The position numbers and the translations under genes are program-made. From positions 1 to 25,189 of the forward strand of contig JAEWUH010000150.1 of NCBI GenBank assembly GCA_023397245.1: a stretch of DNA of 25,189 nt, written 5' to 3'. This DNA comes from Bacillota bacterium (GTDB lineage Bacteria > Bacillota > Clostridia > Oscillospirales > Acutalibacteraceae). Under the pieces are notes generated by a model that did not search any database, was not told the origin of the DNA, and saw only the letters and a program-made list of their open reading frames with translations. This document shows positions 1 to 7,157 of the stretch, one piece after another. Position 1 is the first letter of the stretch, and each line of letters begins with the position of its first letter.

Positions 1-68
1 GCGAAGCTGGATATCGCAGCAGATTCCGATTCTGAAGGCCGGGGGTTCAAATCCCTCCGGGCGGGCCA
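1..68 (+). tRNA. tRNA-Arg(CCG), 5' end outside window
   Basis: The sequence folds as a tRNA that lacks its first nine bases. The D stem is 1-4 with 14-17. The anticodon stem is 19-23 with 31-35; its outermost pair is a G/A mismatch. The seven-base anticodon loop is 24-30 with CCG at 26-28. The T stem is 41-45 with 53-57 around TTCAAAT. The 3' acceptor strand is 58-64, the discriminator is G65 and CCA is encoded at 66-68. Anticodon CCG reads CGG (Arg). The 5' acceptor strand is outside the window, so the acceptor stem cannot be checked. Confidence 0.85.
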
Positions 69-74
69 CACCAT

Positions 75-248
75 GCGGTGGCAGGCTGAGCCTGCACGCA
101 ATTCGCGCTCCTCACAATGTGGGGAGCCGTTTTCGTATCTGCCCGCGTTGAACCCTACATCCAAGTTGGGGGAAACAACACAAAAAAGGACAGGGCGAAC
201 GCTCCGTCTGTTTTTATTTGTGCGCGATTGCTTTATTAAGGCCGCCGG
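75..248 (+). ncRNA. ssrS: Rod-shaped structured RNA, candidate 6S RNA (ssrS)
   Basis: No convincing protein is encoded between the tRNA and the TrkA gene, but the stretch folds into one long interrupted rod. Pairing arms, outside to inside, are 76-82/241-247, 98-102/227-231, 104-107/223-226, 113-117/218-222, 123-131/198-205 (one bulged C), 141-144/193-196, 147-150/176-179 and 153-155/168-170. An asymmetric central bubble lies at 118-122 and 206-217. A rod of about 170-185 nt with a central bubble is the signature of 6S RNA, which binds the sigma-70 holoenzyme as a promoter mimic. The UUGAACCCU string at 148-156 resembles what I recall from Bacillus 6S RNA. Ends are uncertain, because 81-95 can form its own hairpin and 107-127 another (terminator-like) one. 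Family assignment is inference from the fold. Confidence 0.48.
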
Positions 249-317
249 CGGCGTAATTTGATACCTTTCATCATATAATTAGATAGCTTATCCGAGCGGA
301 TTTAAGGGGAGATATTC

Positions 318-941
318 ATGAATGTTCTTGTAGTGGGCTGCGGAAGACTCGGCACGCGCCTGGCAGGCATCCTTGACCGGCACGGGCACGACGTAGCCGT
401 GATTGACTCGAACGAGGATGCGTTTCACAGTCTGGGCAGCGACTTCAGCGGGATTACCGTTGTGGGTATGCCACTGGATATGACGGTGCTGAAAAAGGCC
501 GGGGTGGAAAACTGCGACGCGATGGCCGTGGTAACACCGGACGATAACCTGAATATAACCGTTTCGCAGATTGCGCAGGAGTTCTTCGGGGTGAAGAACG
601 TTGTTGCCAGAATTTCCGACCCGGCGCGCGAGAAAGTGTTCAAGAGCTTCGGGCTGAAAACGGTATGCCCCACAAAGCTTGCCGGGGACGCGATATTCAC
701 CGCGCTTACCCAGCCCTGGGACGCCCGGAATATCTCCTTTGAAACGGCAACCGCGGCCTTCCATACCCGCCCGGTGGAGGAAAGCCAGGCGGGCCTGCCC
801 GTAACCGCAATGCCGATCGACAGCGGCGAAACGGTTTTTGGCATCCTGCATAAGGACGGCTCCATGGAGCTGTACTCCGCGGAGAAAAAGCTGCTCCTTG
901 CCGAGGGCGATAAAGTGATATTTGCAAAAATGATTGATTGA
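318..941 (+). CDS. TrkA/KtrA-type RCK protein, potassium transport regulatory subunit (first of two)
   Basis: A 207-residue cytoplasmic protein with an N-terminal Rossmann RCK_N domain: VVGCGRLGTRLAG at residues 5-17 is the nucleotide-binding GxGxxG, with an acidic residue ending the second strand (VIDSNED). A short RCK_C (TrkA_C-like) region follows from about residue 145. Proteins of this family bind NAD(H) or ATP/ADP and gate Trk/Ktr potassium channels. AAGGGGAG lies just upstream of the ATG. A -10-like TATAAT at 274-279 may start the mRNA, without a clear -35. The next gene begins 13 bases downstream and encodes a paralogue, so the two probably act as a heteromeric ring. No TrkH/KtrB membrane subunit is in the window. 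Family is clear; the exact transporter partner is not. Confidence 0.85.
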   Translation: MNVLVVGCGRLGTRLAGILDRHGHDVAVIDSNEDAFHSLGSDFSGITVVGMPLDMTVLKKAGVENCDAMAVVTPDDNLNITVSQIAQEFFGVKNVVARISDPAREKVFKSFGLKTVCPTKLAGDAIFTALTQPWDARNISFETATAAFHTRPVEESQAGLPVTAMPIDSGETVFGILHKDGSMELYSAEKKLLLAEGDKVIFAKMID

Positions 942-954
942 TCGGGTGATAAGT

Positions 955-1620
955 ATGAGGATCGTAATTGTTGGCGGCGGAAAGCTCGGGCATCAGATTG
1001 CAAGCAACATGCTTGAAAAGAACTACAGCGTCAAGCTGATTGAAAAAAATAAAGCGAAGTGTATGCGGCTCGCAAACGAGCTGGACGCGGAGGTCATCTG
1101 CGGGGACGGCACCGAGATTGAGGTGCTGGACAGCGCGGGTACCAAGAACGCGGACTGCTTTATCGCCGTTACCGGCAGCGACCAGGATAATCTGGTTGCG
1201 TCACAGCTGGCCAAGAAGGAATTCAAGGCAAAAAAAAGCATCATAAGAGCCAACGACCCGCGGAATCTGGAGGCGCTGCGCACACTGGGCGCGGGGATCG
1301 CGGTAAGCAGCACCGAGATTATCACGGATCTGATCGAGCAGGAGGTCAACGCGGCGGAAATGCACCTGCTGACCACCCTGAACAAGGGGAGGGCCGGAAT
1401 CTGCGCCATTACGCTGCCGGAGGATACCGCGCTGGACGGCGTGCCGCTTAAGGATATCACCCTGCCTTCCGGCTCGCTGGTTATTTCCGTCCTGCGGGAA
1501 GAGAATATGATGATACCGAACGGCTTTACCGTAATCCATGCCGGGGACGAGATCGTTTCCGTGTGCCAGAGCGACTGCCAGAAGGAGCTGCTGAAGATTT
1601 TGGGAGCAAAAAAATCATAA
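955..1620 (+). CDS. TrkA/KtrA-type RCK protein (second of two)
   Basis: A 221-residue RCK protein, full length for a single-module TrkA/KtrA subunit. The Rossmann motif VGGGKLGHQIA starts at residue 5. The typical GDGTEIEVLDSAG and AVTGSDQDNLVAS strings follow, then an RCK_C domain in the last 80 residues. ATG 955 is chosen over an in-frame TTG at 934, because GGGTGAT stands correctly before 955 and the homology begins at MRIVIVGG. It is co-transcribed with the preceding paralogue and is closed by a strong terminator at 1655. It is a regulatory subunit of a Trk/Ktr-type potassium transporter, acting on the cytoplasmic face of the membrane. The partner pore protein must be encoded elsewhere. 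Confidence 0.87.
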   Translation: MRIVIVGGGKLGHQIASNMLEKNYSVKLIEKNKAKCMRLANELDAEVICGDGTEIEVLDSAGTKNADCFIAVTGSDQDNLVASQLAKKEFKAKKSIIRANDPRNLEALRTLGAGIAVSSTEIITDLIEQEVNAAEMHLLTTLNKGRAGICAITLPEDTALDGVPLKDITLPSGSLVISVLREENMMIPNGFTVIHAGDEIVSVCQSDCQKELLKILGAKKS

Positions 1621-1633
1621 AGGCTATACAGCC

Positions 1634-1647
1634 ATACTGTACAGTAT
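1634..1647. repeat. Perfect 14-bp palindrome ATACTGTACAGTAT
   Basis: A perfect palindrome lies 14 bases after the second TrkA stop codon and just before the terminator. It could be a small 3' UTR hairpin or a protein-binding site. No partner copy was noticed elsewhere in the window. Confidence 0.5.
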
Positions 1648-1654
1648 CGTAAAA

Positions 1655-1684
1655 ACCCACCGCGGTAAAGCGGTGGGTTTTTTG
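1655..1684 (+). terminator. Rho-independent terminator of the trkA pair
   Basis: ACCCACCGC (1655-1663) pairs perfectly with GCGGTGGGT (1670-1678) over a six-base loop and is followed by a run of T. An A-run precedes the stem, so it could also stop the converging TetR transcript. Confidence 0.92.
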
Positions 1685-1717
1685 TATCCGCAGCAAGCTT
1701 CAAGGGTCTTGCCGCTT

Positions 1718-2317
1718 TCATATTGTGTTCAAGTGTTCCGACAAAATTTCCCTTATTAAGGACTCACCGTCTTCTCGGATGGAAAGGTTCTTATTTACAA
1801 CCAGGGAGGTTAGCCCGTAAGACAGCGCCCACAAAGTGATAATCGCATGAAGCTGCGTCTGTTCGTCTTTCGGGTGCTTTTTAAAATAGCTTTTTGCAGA
1901 TTTTATAAGAAGGTCAAACGGAATCCCCAGCGGGGCATCATTTCGTATCTGTTCTATGGTTAAGGGCGGAGTCAGCTTATAAAAAAACAGCATCTTAAAA
2001 TAGACGGGATGCTGCACCATAAATTCGACATATAATATTTCCAAATCCAGAATGTTCTGCTTTGTTCCCGGCTCGGACTGCATCGCCGCAGCTTCCAGGC
2101 AGCTCTGAAATTCATGCTGCATCCCTTCAATAATCGCATGCAGTAAATCTTCTTTGTTTGCAAAATGTTTATATGGCGCCGCATGGCTCACATGGCAAAT
2201 AGAAGCAACCTGACGCAAAGAAAAACGGTCGATCCCCTCTTCGGAAATAACTTTAATCCCTGCTTCTATCAACTCTGTTTTCAAATCAGTGTGATGACCG
2301 GACTCTTGTTTTTTCAT
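1718..2317 (-). CDS. TetR/AcrR family transcriptional regulator
   Basis: A 199-residue repressor-type protein. Residues 12-60 form the TetR_N helix-turn-helix, with FSLRQVASICHVSHAAPYKH and then FANKEDLL, the normal signature of the recognition helix and helix 4. The C-terminal two thirds is all-helical ligand-binding and dimerisation sequence of the usual length; the inducer cannot be predicted. The ATG is preceded by a GAGGGGGAT ribosome site. It is transcribed divergently from the 2444-3331 gene across a 96-base gap filled with an inverted repeat. The most economical reading is autoregulation plus control of that single neighbour. TTTACA (2361-2366 complement) and TATACT (2338-2343 complement), 17 bases apart, form its own promoter inside the dyad. 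Confidence 0.9.
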   Translation of the reverse strand: MKKQESGHHTDLKTELIEAGIKVISEEGIDRFSLRQVASICHVSHAAPYKHFANKEDLLHAIIEGMQHEFQSCLEAAAMQSEPGTKQNILDLEILYVEFMVQHPVYFKMLFFYKLTPPLTIEQIRNDAPLGIPFDLLIKSAKSYFKKHPKDEQTQLHAIITLWALSYGLTSLVVNKNLSIREDGESLIREILSEHLNTI

Positions 2318-2337
2318 AAATTATCCCCCTCTTTACG

Positions 2338-2382
2338 AGTATATCACAGCAGGTTGACACTGTAAACCTACTGTGATATATT
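2338..2382. promoter_or_regulatory. Overlapping divergent promoters inside a 41-bp TetR-type operator
   Basis: TATATCACAG (2340-2349) is mirrored by CTGTGATATA (2371-2380), and inside it AGGTT (2351-2355) is mirrored by AACCT (2365-2369). The dyad is centred at 2360. Rightward promoter: TTGACA 2354-2359, 17-bp spacer, TATATT 2377-2382. Leftward promoter: TTTACA, complement of 2361-2366, 17-bp spacer, TATACT, complement of 2338-2343. A repressor on the dyad would block both. Confidence 0.82.
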
Positions 2383-2413
2383 TACTTTAAGATATAGGTT
2401 GACACTGTAAACC
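2351..2413. repeat. 18-bp direct repeat, two copies 45 bp apart (second operator copy)
   Basis: AGGTTGACACTGTAAACC occurs exactly at 2351-2368 and at 2396-2413. The first copy is the core of the divergent promoter dyad. The second also carries TTGACA, but transcription from it would start at about the ribosome binding site (2431-2436), so it is more likely a second repressor site than a second promoter. Confidence 0.8.
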
Positions 2414-2443
2414 ATGTGGAAATTATTGTTGGGGAGATTTTGT

Positions 2444-3331
2444 ATGATACGTTTTAACGGTTTTTGGATTGACGACAGCAAGGCAAAGGACTTTTGGCCA
2501 AGACAGATTACAACTTTGGACGAGCTGCCTGCTTATTACCACGATTTTGTAAGGGATTGGCTTCAGCAGGGGATGGCTCTCCGCGATATCATTCTGGTGA
2601 AACAGAGAAACAAATGGGAAAATGACCGGCCGGAATACGTGCTTGCTCAATTTCAGGACTGCATTATGCTTTTGCGGAAGTCCCATTACAATCAAGTGGT
2701 CAAAACGGTAATTGGGGGAAAAGACGTAATCAGCGTGGAATACAACCATATTTACCTTGACTGCACCGTTACCGTCACCTTCCTGCAAAACGGCGAATTC
2801 CGTAAAGCACAGTTTCATTTTAACGCGGCGACAAAAAATCTGTATGTTTCGGTGCTTAACATCCTTTTGCAAAACGAAGCCGATTATTTGGAAGACGTAG
2901 GCACTCATGAAAACTCGGTGTGCAGTGACTTAACGGAAAAAAGCTATTTAATGCTGAATTACAGCAAACTTGTATATCGCATGGACGATCGGATTGAGCA
3001 GTATTACTGGGATAAGATGGAAACAAAAGCACAAAAGAAGCAGAACAGGAAGACGAAGAAAAGAAAACTGGAAACGGAATTTTTTATAGCGTTAATGAAG
3101 AAAGGAACGGCCGTTGTTAAAGCAAGTGAAGACCATATCAGCGTGTATTTCCTGTATTGGAACCGTACCCGGCAGATTTCACTTGCTGCCGATAAATCCG
3201 GGGAATATTTCATCAAGATTACGAACGTTGCCAACGATTCTTTTTGTATCCCTGTCCGGCAGGAAAATTATGCGGCTGCTCAGGATTTTGTTAACCAATG
3301 CGGTAGAACCGGATTGCTTCCGCTTTCTTAA
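2444..3331 (+). CDS. Unrecognised 295-residue protein under TetR control
   Basis: I do not recognise a family. ATG 2444 is chosen because GGGGAG at 2431-2436 precedes it at normal distance; the in-frame ATG at 2414 abuts the second operator copy and has no ribosome site. The protein is soluble-looking, with no signal peptide and no membrane segment. The N-terminal half is rich in aromatic residues and has alternating beta-like runs (DVISVEYNHIYLDCTVTVTF). A very basic linker near residues 190-215 (KAQKKQNRKTKKRK) joins it to a C-terminal region of about 80 residues with another beta-rich pattern. The linker could contact nucleic acid, but that is a guess. It is the only gene on the rightward TetR-controlled transcript and is closed by the hairpin at 3370. 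Confidence 0.75.
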   Translation: MIRFNGFWIDDSKAKDFWPRQITTLDELPAYYHDFVRDWLQQGMALRDIILVKQRNKWENDRPEYVLAQFQDCIMLLRKSHYNQVVKTVIGGKDVISVEYNHIYLDCTVTVTFLQNGEFRKAQFHFNAATKNLYVSVLNILLQNEADYLEDVGTHENSVCSDLTEKSYLMLNYSKLVYRMDDRIEQYYWDKMETKAQKKQNRKTKKRKLETEFFIALMKKGTAVVKASEDHISVYFLYWNRTRQISLAADKSGEYFIKITNVANDSFCIPVRQENYAAAQDFVNQCGRTGLLPLS

Positions 3332-3369
3332 AGTCTGATATCCGGGCAAAATCTGAAACGCCCTCTGTA

Positions 3370-3416
3370 AAGTGATAACCCCTGAGCAACTTTTGCTCAG
3401 GGGTTATCACTTCTTA
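3370..3416. terminator. Perfect 20-bp hairpin terminator between convergent genes
   Basis: The arm 3370-3389 pairs without mismatch with 3393-3412 over a three-base loop. The T-rich tail (TTCTTATTTT) is on the + side, so it mainly ends the 2444 transcript; the transporter operon converges on it from the other side, where no T-run follows. Confidence 0.88.
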
Positions 3417-3456
3417 TTTTACCGGGTAAAACGGTCATGAAGCCGGTGTGATTCCG

Positions 3457-4182
3457 TCATCCCTCTGTATAATAGACGCCTGATTGAACAATTTTAATAT
3501 CCCGGATCATGGATTCAACAACGGAAGCAAATATTTTTTCGCCCTGCTCATAGGTTGCTTTTGTAGCATCCCCGGACAGCGCATCCCGATAACAATATTT
3601 TGCGCTGTCCTTATATTTTACCCGCAGCAGCGGCTTGTTGAAGTTCTTTGTCGCTTTATCCATCTTTACCAGACTGGAGTCATAGTAAAGAATGGCGGAT
3701 GTTTCATCTTCACCGGCATGGCCCTGAGCGCCGGTAATGGCCTTGATTTCGGCGGAGTAATCCAGCCACCAATTAATCACCAGAACATCCATGCCGATCT
3801 TTTCAAGCATTTCTGCGGCAAGATTCAAGGCTGTAATGTTGCCGCCGTGGCCATTCAGCAGAATCAGCTTTTTCATGCCGTTTTCATACATGCCCTTCCC
3901 TACCCAGTAAACGTATTCTGCAAATACCTGTGACGGCACATTGATGGTTCCCGGGTAGACCGTAAGCTCATAGCTCTGTCCGTAGGGAATTTCGGGGGCT
4001 ATCCAGATCTCTTCGCCCATTGTTTCTTCAAGCTTTTGGCAGAACAGCCTGGGAGAAAAAATGTCGGTGCCTAAAGGAAGATGATGTCCGTGTGCTTCCA
4101 GTGAGCCAATCGGAATGATAACGAGGTCGGACTTGTTAACATTTCCCTTGAAATTATCGCTTGTGAAATTTGCCATGTACAT
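3457..4182 (-). CDS. Creatininase-family amidohydrolase, last gene of the peptide transporter operon
   Basis: A 241-residue protein of the creatininase/creatinine amidohydrolase fold, usual length. Metal-site motifs are intact: GSLEAHGHHLPLGTD (residues 26-40, E29, H31, D40), LLNGHGGN (108-115) and GHAGEDETS (154-162, with H155 and E158). Members hydrolyse cyclic or linear amide bonds in small molecules such as creatinine or formamidopyrimidines; MftE in the same family cleaves a peptide. The start is the upstream ATG of MYMANF, because AAGGAAG stands 8 bases before it. The gene follows OppF by 33 bases, so it is the sixth gene of the operon. That suggests it acts on an imported peptide or lactam. 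The substrate cannot be read from sequence. Confidence 0.88.
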   Translation of the reverse strand: MYMANFTSDNFKGNVNKSDLVIIPIGSLEAHGHHLPLGTDIFSPRLFCQKLEETMGEEIWIAPEIPYGQSYELTVYPGTINVPSQVFAEYVYWVGKGMYENGMKKLILLNGHGGNITALNLAAEMLEKIGMDVLVINWWLDYSAEIKAITGAQGHAGEDETSAILYYDSSLVKMDKATKNFNKPLLRVKYKDSAKYCYRDALSGDATKATYEQGEKIFASVVESMIRDIKIVQSGVYYTEG

Positions 4183-4215
4183 AAAAAAGACTTCCTTTTG
4201 TAAAGATTATTTCGT

Positions 4216-5247
4216 TTAGGTTCTGGGGAAATAGCAGGCAACCATACGGTTTTCTCCCATTTTGGTAAGCTCCGGCTCCTTTTCGGAACATTTATCCGAA
4301 GCAAAGGGGCAGCGTGTACAGAAGCGGCAGCCTTTCGGCAAATCAATGGGGCTGCTGGGTTCCCCGCTGATGATGTTTTCGTCCGTCCGCTTGCGGGGGT
4401 CCAGCTCAGGGGCCGCTTTTACCAGTATTTCACTGTAAGGATGGAACGGACGGCTGAAAAGCTCTTCTGTCGGCCCAATTTCTACAATCCGGCCAAGATA
4501 CATCACTGCCACTCGGTGGGTTATATGCCGGACTACCCGCAGATCATGGGAAATAAACAAAAGTGTAAGATGAAACTTTTCCTGAATTTCCGAAAGCAGA
4601 TTGATTACCTGTGCCTGTATGGAAACATCCAATGCCGAAACCGGTTCATCCGCAATCAGAAAATCAGGATTCACCGCAAGAGCCCGCGCGATTCCGAGGC
4701 GCTGCCGCTGTCCGCCGGAAAATTCACCCGGAAAACGGCTGCCCATACTGATATCCATCCCGACCATTTCCAGCAGTTCTTCAATTTTATTGTCCATTTG
4801 ATTTTTGGGACAGATTTTGTGAACGGTCAAAGCTTCTTTCAACATATCACGGACGTTGAGACGCGGATTCAGCGAAGAATAAGGATCCTGAAAAACCATC
4901 TGCATTTTCCGGCGGGCATTTCTCAATTCGTTCCCCGTCAGCTTGGAAAGATCCTGTCCTTCAAAAATAATTTTTCCGGAGTCCGGTTTATATAAGTGGA
5001 TCAGTGTTTTGGAAAGGGTGCTTTTTCCACATCCGCTTTCGCCCACCAGACCCATGGTCTCGCCGTTCCTTATGGAGAAGCTCACCTTGTCGACCGCCTT
5101 AACCGATTTCTGCGGTTTGCGGGATATCTCATCAAAAAGGTTCTGCTTAATCGGAAATGATTTGGACAGTTCCTGAACAGATAGAATGATCTCTTCCTTT
5201 TTTATATCTGCATCGGTCAGTCCGCCTGAAATCGAATTATTCGTCAT
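4216..5247 (-). CDS. Oligopeptide/dipeptide ABC transporter ATP-binding protein, OppF/DppF type
   Basis: A 343-residue ABC ATPase. It shows Walker A GESGCGKST, signature FSGGQRQRLGIARAL, Walker B FLIADEPVSALD and a switch histidine in ISHDL. The C-terminal oligo_HPY region has the cysteine-rich GCRFCTRCPFASDKC found in OppD/OppF proteins. The variable N-terminal stretch and the GQRQRLGIARAL signature mark the F-type subunit. The start is taken as the ATG at 5247 (MTNNSIS), because AAAGGTGGG lies at a proper distance; an in-frame ATG at 5268 has no ribosome site. It overlaps the end of oppD by 11 bases, which indicates translational coupling. It powers import together with the OppD subunit on the inner face of the membrane. 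Confidence 0.93.
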   Translation of the reverse strand: MTNNSISGGLTDADIKKEEIILSVQELSKSFPIKQNLFDEISRKPQKSVKAVDKVSFSIRNGETMGLVGESGCGKSTLSKTLIHLYKPDSGKIIFEGQDLSKLTGNELRNARRKMQMVFQDPYSSLNPRLNVRDMLKEALTVHKICPKNQMDNKIEELLEMVGMDISMGSRFPGEFSGGQRQRLGIARALAVNPDFLIADEPVSALDVSIQAQVINLLSEIQEKFHLTLLFISHDLRVVRHITHRVAVMYLGRIVEIGPTEELFSRPFHPYSEILVKAAPELDPRKRTDENIISGEPSSPIDLPKGCRFCTRCPFASDKCSEKEPELTKMGENRMVACYFPRT

Positions 5248-6262
5248 CCGGCTTCCCACCTTTCTCATTCAGGCTGATAATTCCCTGTGCGTTTTCCAGT
5301 TTTCCAACGCAGAGGCACCGCGACCAGTGACCCGGCGCGATTTCTTTTAATTCGGGGACTCCTTTTTTGCAGATTTCCTCACAGTACTGACACCGCGGCG
5401 CAAACGGACATCCTTCCGGCATGTTTGCAAGATCCGGGGGAGACCCCTGGATCGGTTTCAGTTTAACGCCCTTTTCTACATTTACCGCAATAGAGCCGAG
5501 CAGCCCCAGCGTGTAGGGGTGCTTTGGCGAACTGAACAGTGTGAGTACATCCGCATTTTCCATAATCATGCCGCCGTACATGACCGCGATTCGATCGCAC
5601 ATCTGCGCAGCGGCGCCCAAGTCATGCGTCACCAGAATCATACTCATATTCAGCTCGCGTTTGAGCCGGTTAAGCAGCTTGATAATCTGATCCTGTATGG
5701 TAACATCAAGCGCCGTTGTAGGCTCATCTGCAAGCAGCAAATTCGGCCGGGATGCCAAAGCGATTGCAATCATCGTCCTTTGCCGCATTCCTCCGCTGAA
5801 TTGGTACGGGTACGACTCCAAACGCTGCTCGGGGGATGGAATACCGACCAGTTTCAGCAGATCGACCGCTTTTTCGTATTTTTCCTTTTTACTGAGCCCA
5901 TTCTCCTTAAACGATTCCATTAACTGTTCTTTTACTTTCAGAATCGGATTCAGCGCCGTCATCGGTTCCTGAAAAATCATCCCGATTTCCTTGCCGCGAA
6001 GTTTTTCAAGCTCTTTTTCACCCATTGTTACAATATCGGTGCCTTTATACAAAATTTCCCCGCCGACAATCTTGCCGGGTTTATGGATCAGACGAATGAG
6101 TGACCGGCAGGTTGTACTTTTTCCGCAGCCGCTTTCACCGACAAGTCCAAATGTCTCCCCTTCGTTGATAGAGAAACTAACCCCGTCGGCAGCTTTGAGT
6201 ACGCTGCCTTTTGTTTTAAAATAAGTTTTGAGGTTTTTAACCTCCAAAAGCGTATTACTCAT
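5237..6262 (-). CDS. Oligopeptide/dipeptide ABC transporter ATP-binding protein, OppD/DppD type
   Basis: A 341-residue ABC ATPase with Walker A GESGCGKST, Q-loop MIFQEP, signature FSGGMRQRTMIAIAL, Walker B LLLADEPTTALD and VTHDL. The four-cysteine C-terminal segment CPFAPRCQYCEEIC belongs to the oligo_HPY extension. ATG 6262 (MSNTLLEVK) is preferred, since AGGTGAA precedes it and family homology starts there; an upstream in-frame start at 6304 would lie inside the permease gene. It is the D-type partner of the following ATPase, with an 11-base gap to the upstream permease gene. Confidence 0.93.
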   Translation of the reverse strand: MSNTLLEVKNLKTYFKTKGSVLKAADGVSFSINEGETFGLVGESGCGKSTTCRSLIRLIHKPGKIVGGEILYKGTDIVTMGEKELEKLRGKEIGMIFQEPMTALNPILKVKEQLMESFKENGLSKKEKYEKAVDLLKLVGIPSPEQRLESYPYQFSGGMRQRTMIAIALASRPNLLLADEPTTALDVTIQDQIIKLLNRLKRELNMSMILVTHDLGAAAQMCDRIAVMYGGMIMENADVLTLFSSPKHPYTLGLLGSIAVNVEKGVKLKPIQGSPPDLANMPEGCPFAPRCQYCEEICKKGVPELKEIAPGHWSRCLCVGKLENAQGIISLNEKGGKPDDE

Positions 6263-6273
6263 AGATTCACCTG

Positions 6274-7143
6274 TCAATGCTCTTTCATATTCAGCAGTTC
6301 GCAAAGGCCGTCACCCAGCAGACTGAAACTGATTCCGGTAATGGCTAACGCCAGCCCGGGGAACGTGCAAATCCACCACGCAGCCGCTATATACATCCGC
6401 CCTTCGGAGATAATCGCGCCCCATTCGGGAACAGGCGGCTGTACTCCGAGTCCCAGAAAGCTCATGGAAGCGCCAACCAGAATACACATCATAATATCTG
6501 AAATGGCATACACGATGGAACTGTTCACTGCATTCGGAAAAACGTGCCGGAATAAGATCCGTCTGTCTGAATAGCAAAGGGTTTGGGCTGCCTGCACATA
6601 TTCTGAACTTTTAATTACCATTGTTTCACTTCGTACAAGCCGTGCGTATTCTTTCCATCCTACCAGCCAAATGGCAATATAAAGGTTTTTAATTCCGGGG
6701 CCCATGATTGCGACGATGGCAATAACCAGAATCGTGAACGGAAATGCCATAAAGATATCAAGAATCCGCATGAATATGGTATCAACCAGTTTTCCGTAAT
6801 AGCCTGCTAAAAGGCCGATTAGTGATCCGGTGAAGAACGGAACAATCACCGCCAGCACACCGATTTGAAGATCAATCCGGGTCCCCCACAGAATACGGGA
6901 AAACAAATCGCGGCCATAGTTGTCCGTACCGAAAATGTGCTGTGCGGAAGGTGCGCTTAAAATGGCGTTCTGGTCCTGAACGGAGGGAGAATAGTGTGTA
7001 AAAAGCCCCGGAAAGCAAGCAACAAACAGGATTGCCAGCAGCAAAACCAAACCGATGTTAAACGTATGGCTTTTGCGCCAGAAGGGGATACTTTTCGGCC
7101 GTCCGGTAACAGGAGCGGCAAGCGTTGCAGAACGTTTTATCAT
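6274..7143 (-). CDS. Peptide ABC transporter permease, OppC/DppC type
   Basis: A 289-residue inner-membrane permease. A basic cytoplasmic N-terminus is followed by a first membrane helix (about residues 30-50). The extracytoplasmic loop has the typical HIFGTDNYGRDLFSRILWGTR of OppC proteins. The BPD_transp_1 domain follows with helices near 95-115, 125-150, 205-230 and 250-275. The conserved LGLGVQPPVPEWGAIISEGR near the C-terminus is also characteristic. AAGGAGG precedes ATG 7143. It pairs with the OppB-type permease encoded 14 bases upstream to form the pore. Confidence 0.93.
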   Translation of the reverse strand: MIKRSATLAAPVTGRPKSIPFWRKSHTFNIGLVLLLAILFVACFPGLFTHYSPSVQDQNAILSAPSAQHIFGTDNYGRDLFSRILWGTRIDLQIGVLAVIVPFFTGSLIGLLAGYYGKLVDTIFMRILDIFMAFPFTILVIAIVAIMGPGIKNLYIAIWLVGWKEYARLVRSETMVIKSSEYVQAAQTLCYSDRRILFRHVFPNAVNSSIVYAISDIMMCILVGASMSFLGLGVQPPVPEWGAIISEGRMYIAAAWWICTFPGLALAITGISFSLLGDGLCELLNMKEH

Positions 7144-7157
7144 ATGCAGACGCCTCC

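Noticed and set aside
73..261. 62-codon + frame after the tRNA
   Set aside because: It covers the structured RNA, has no ribosome site and its product is low-complexity without family features.
2396..2427. Second promoter TTGACA-17-ATTATT before the unknown gene
   Set aside because: Its start site would fall at or inside the ribosome binding site at 2431-2436; an operator copy explains the repeat better.
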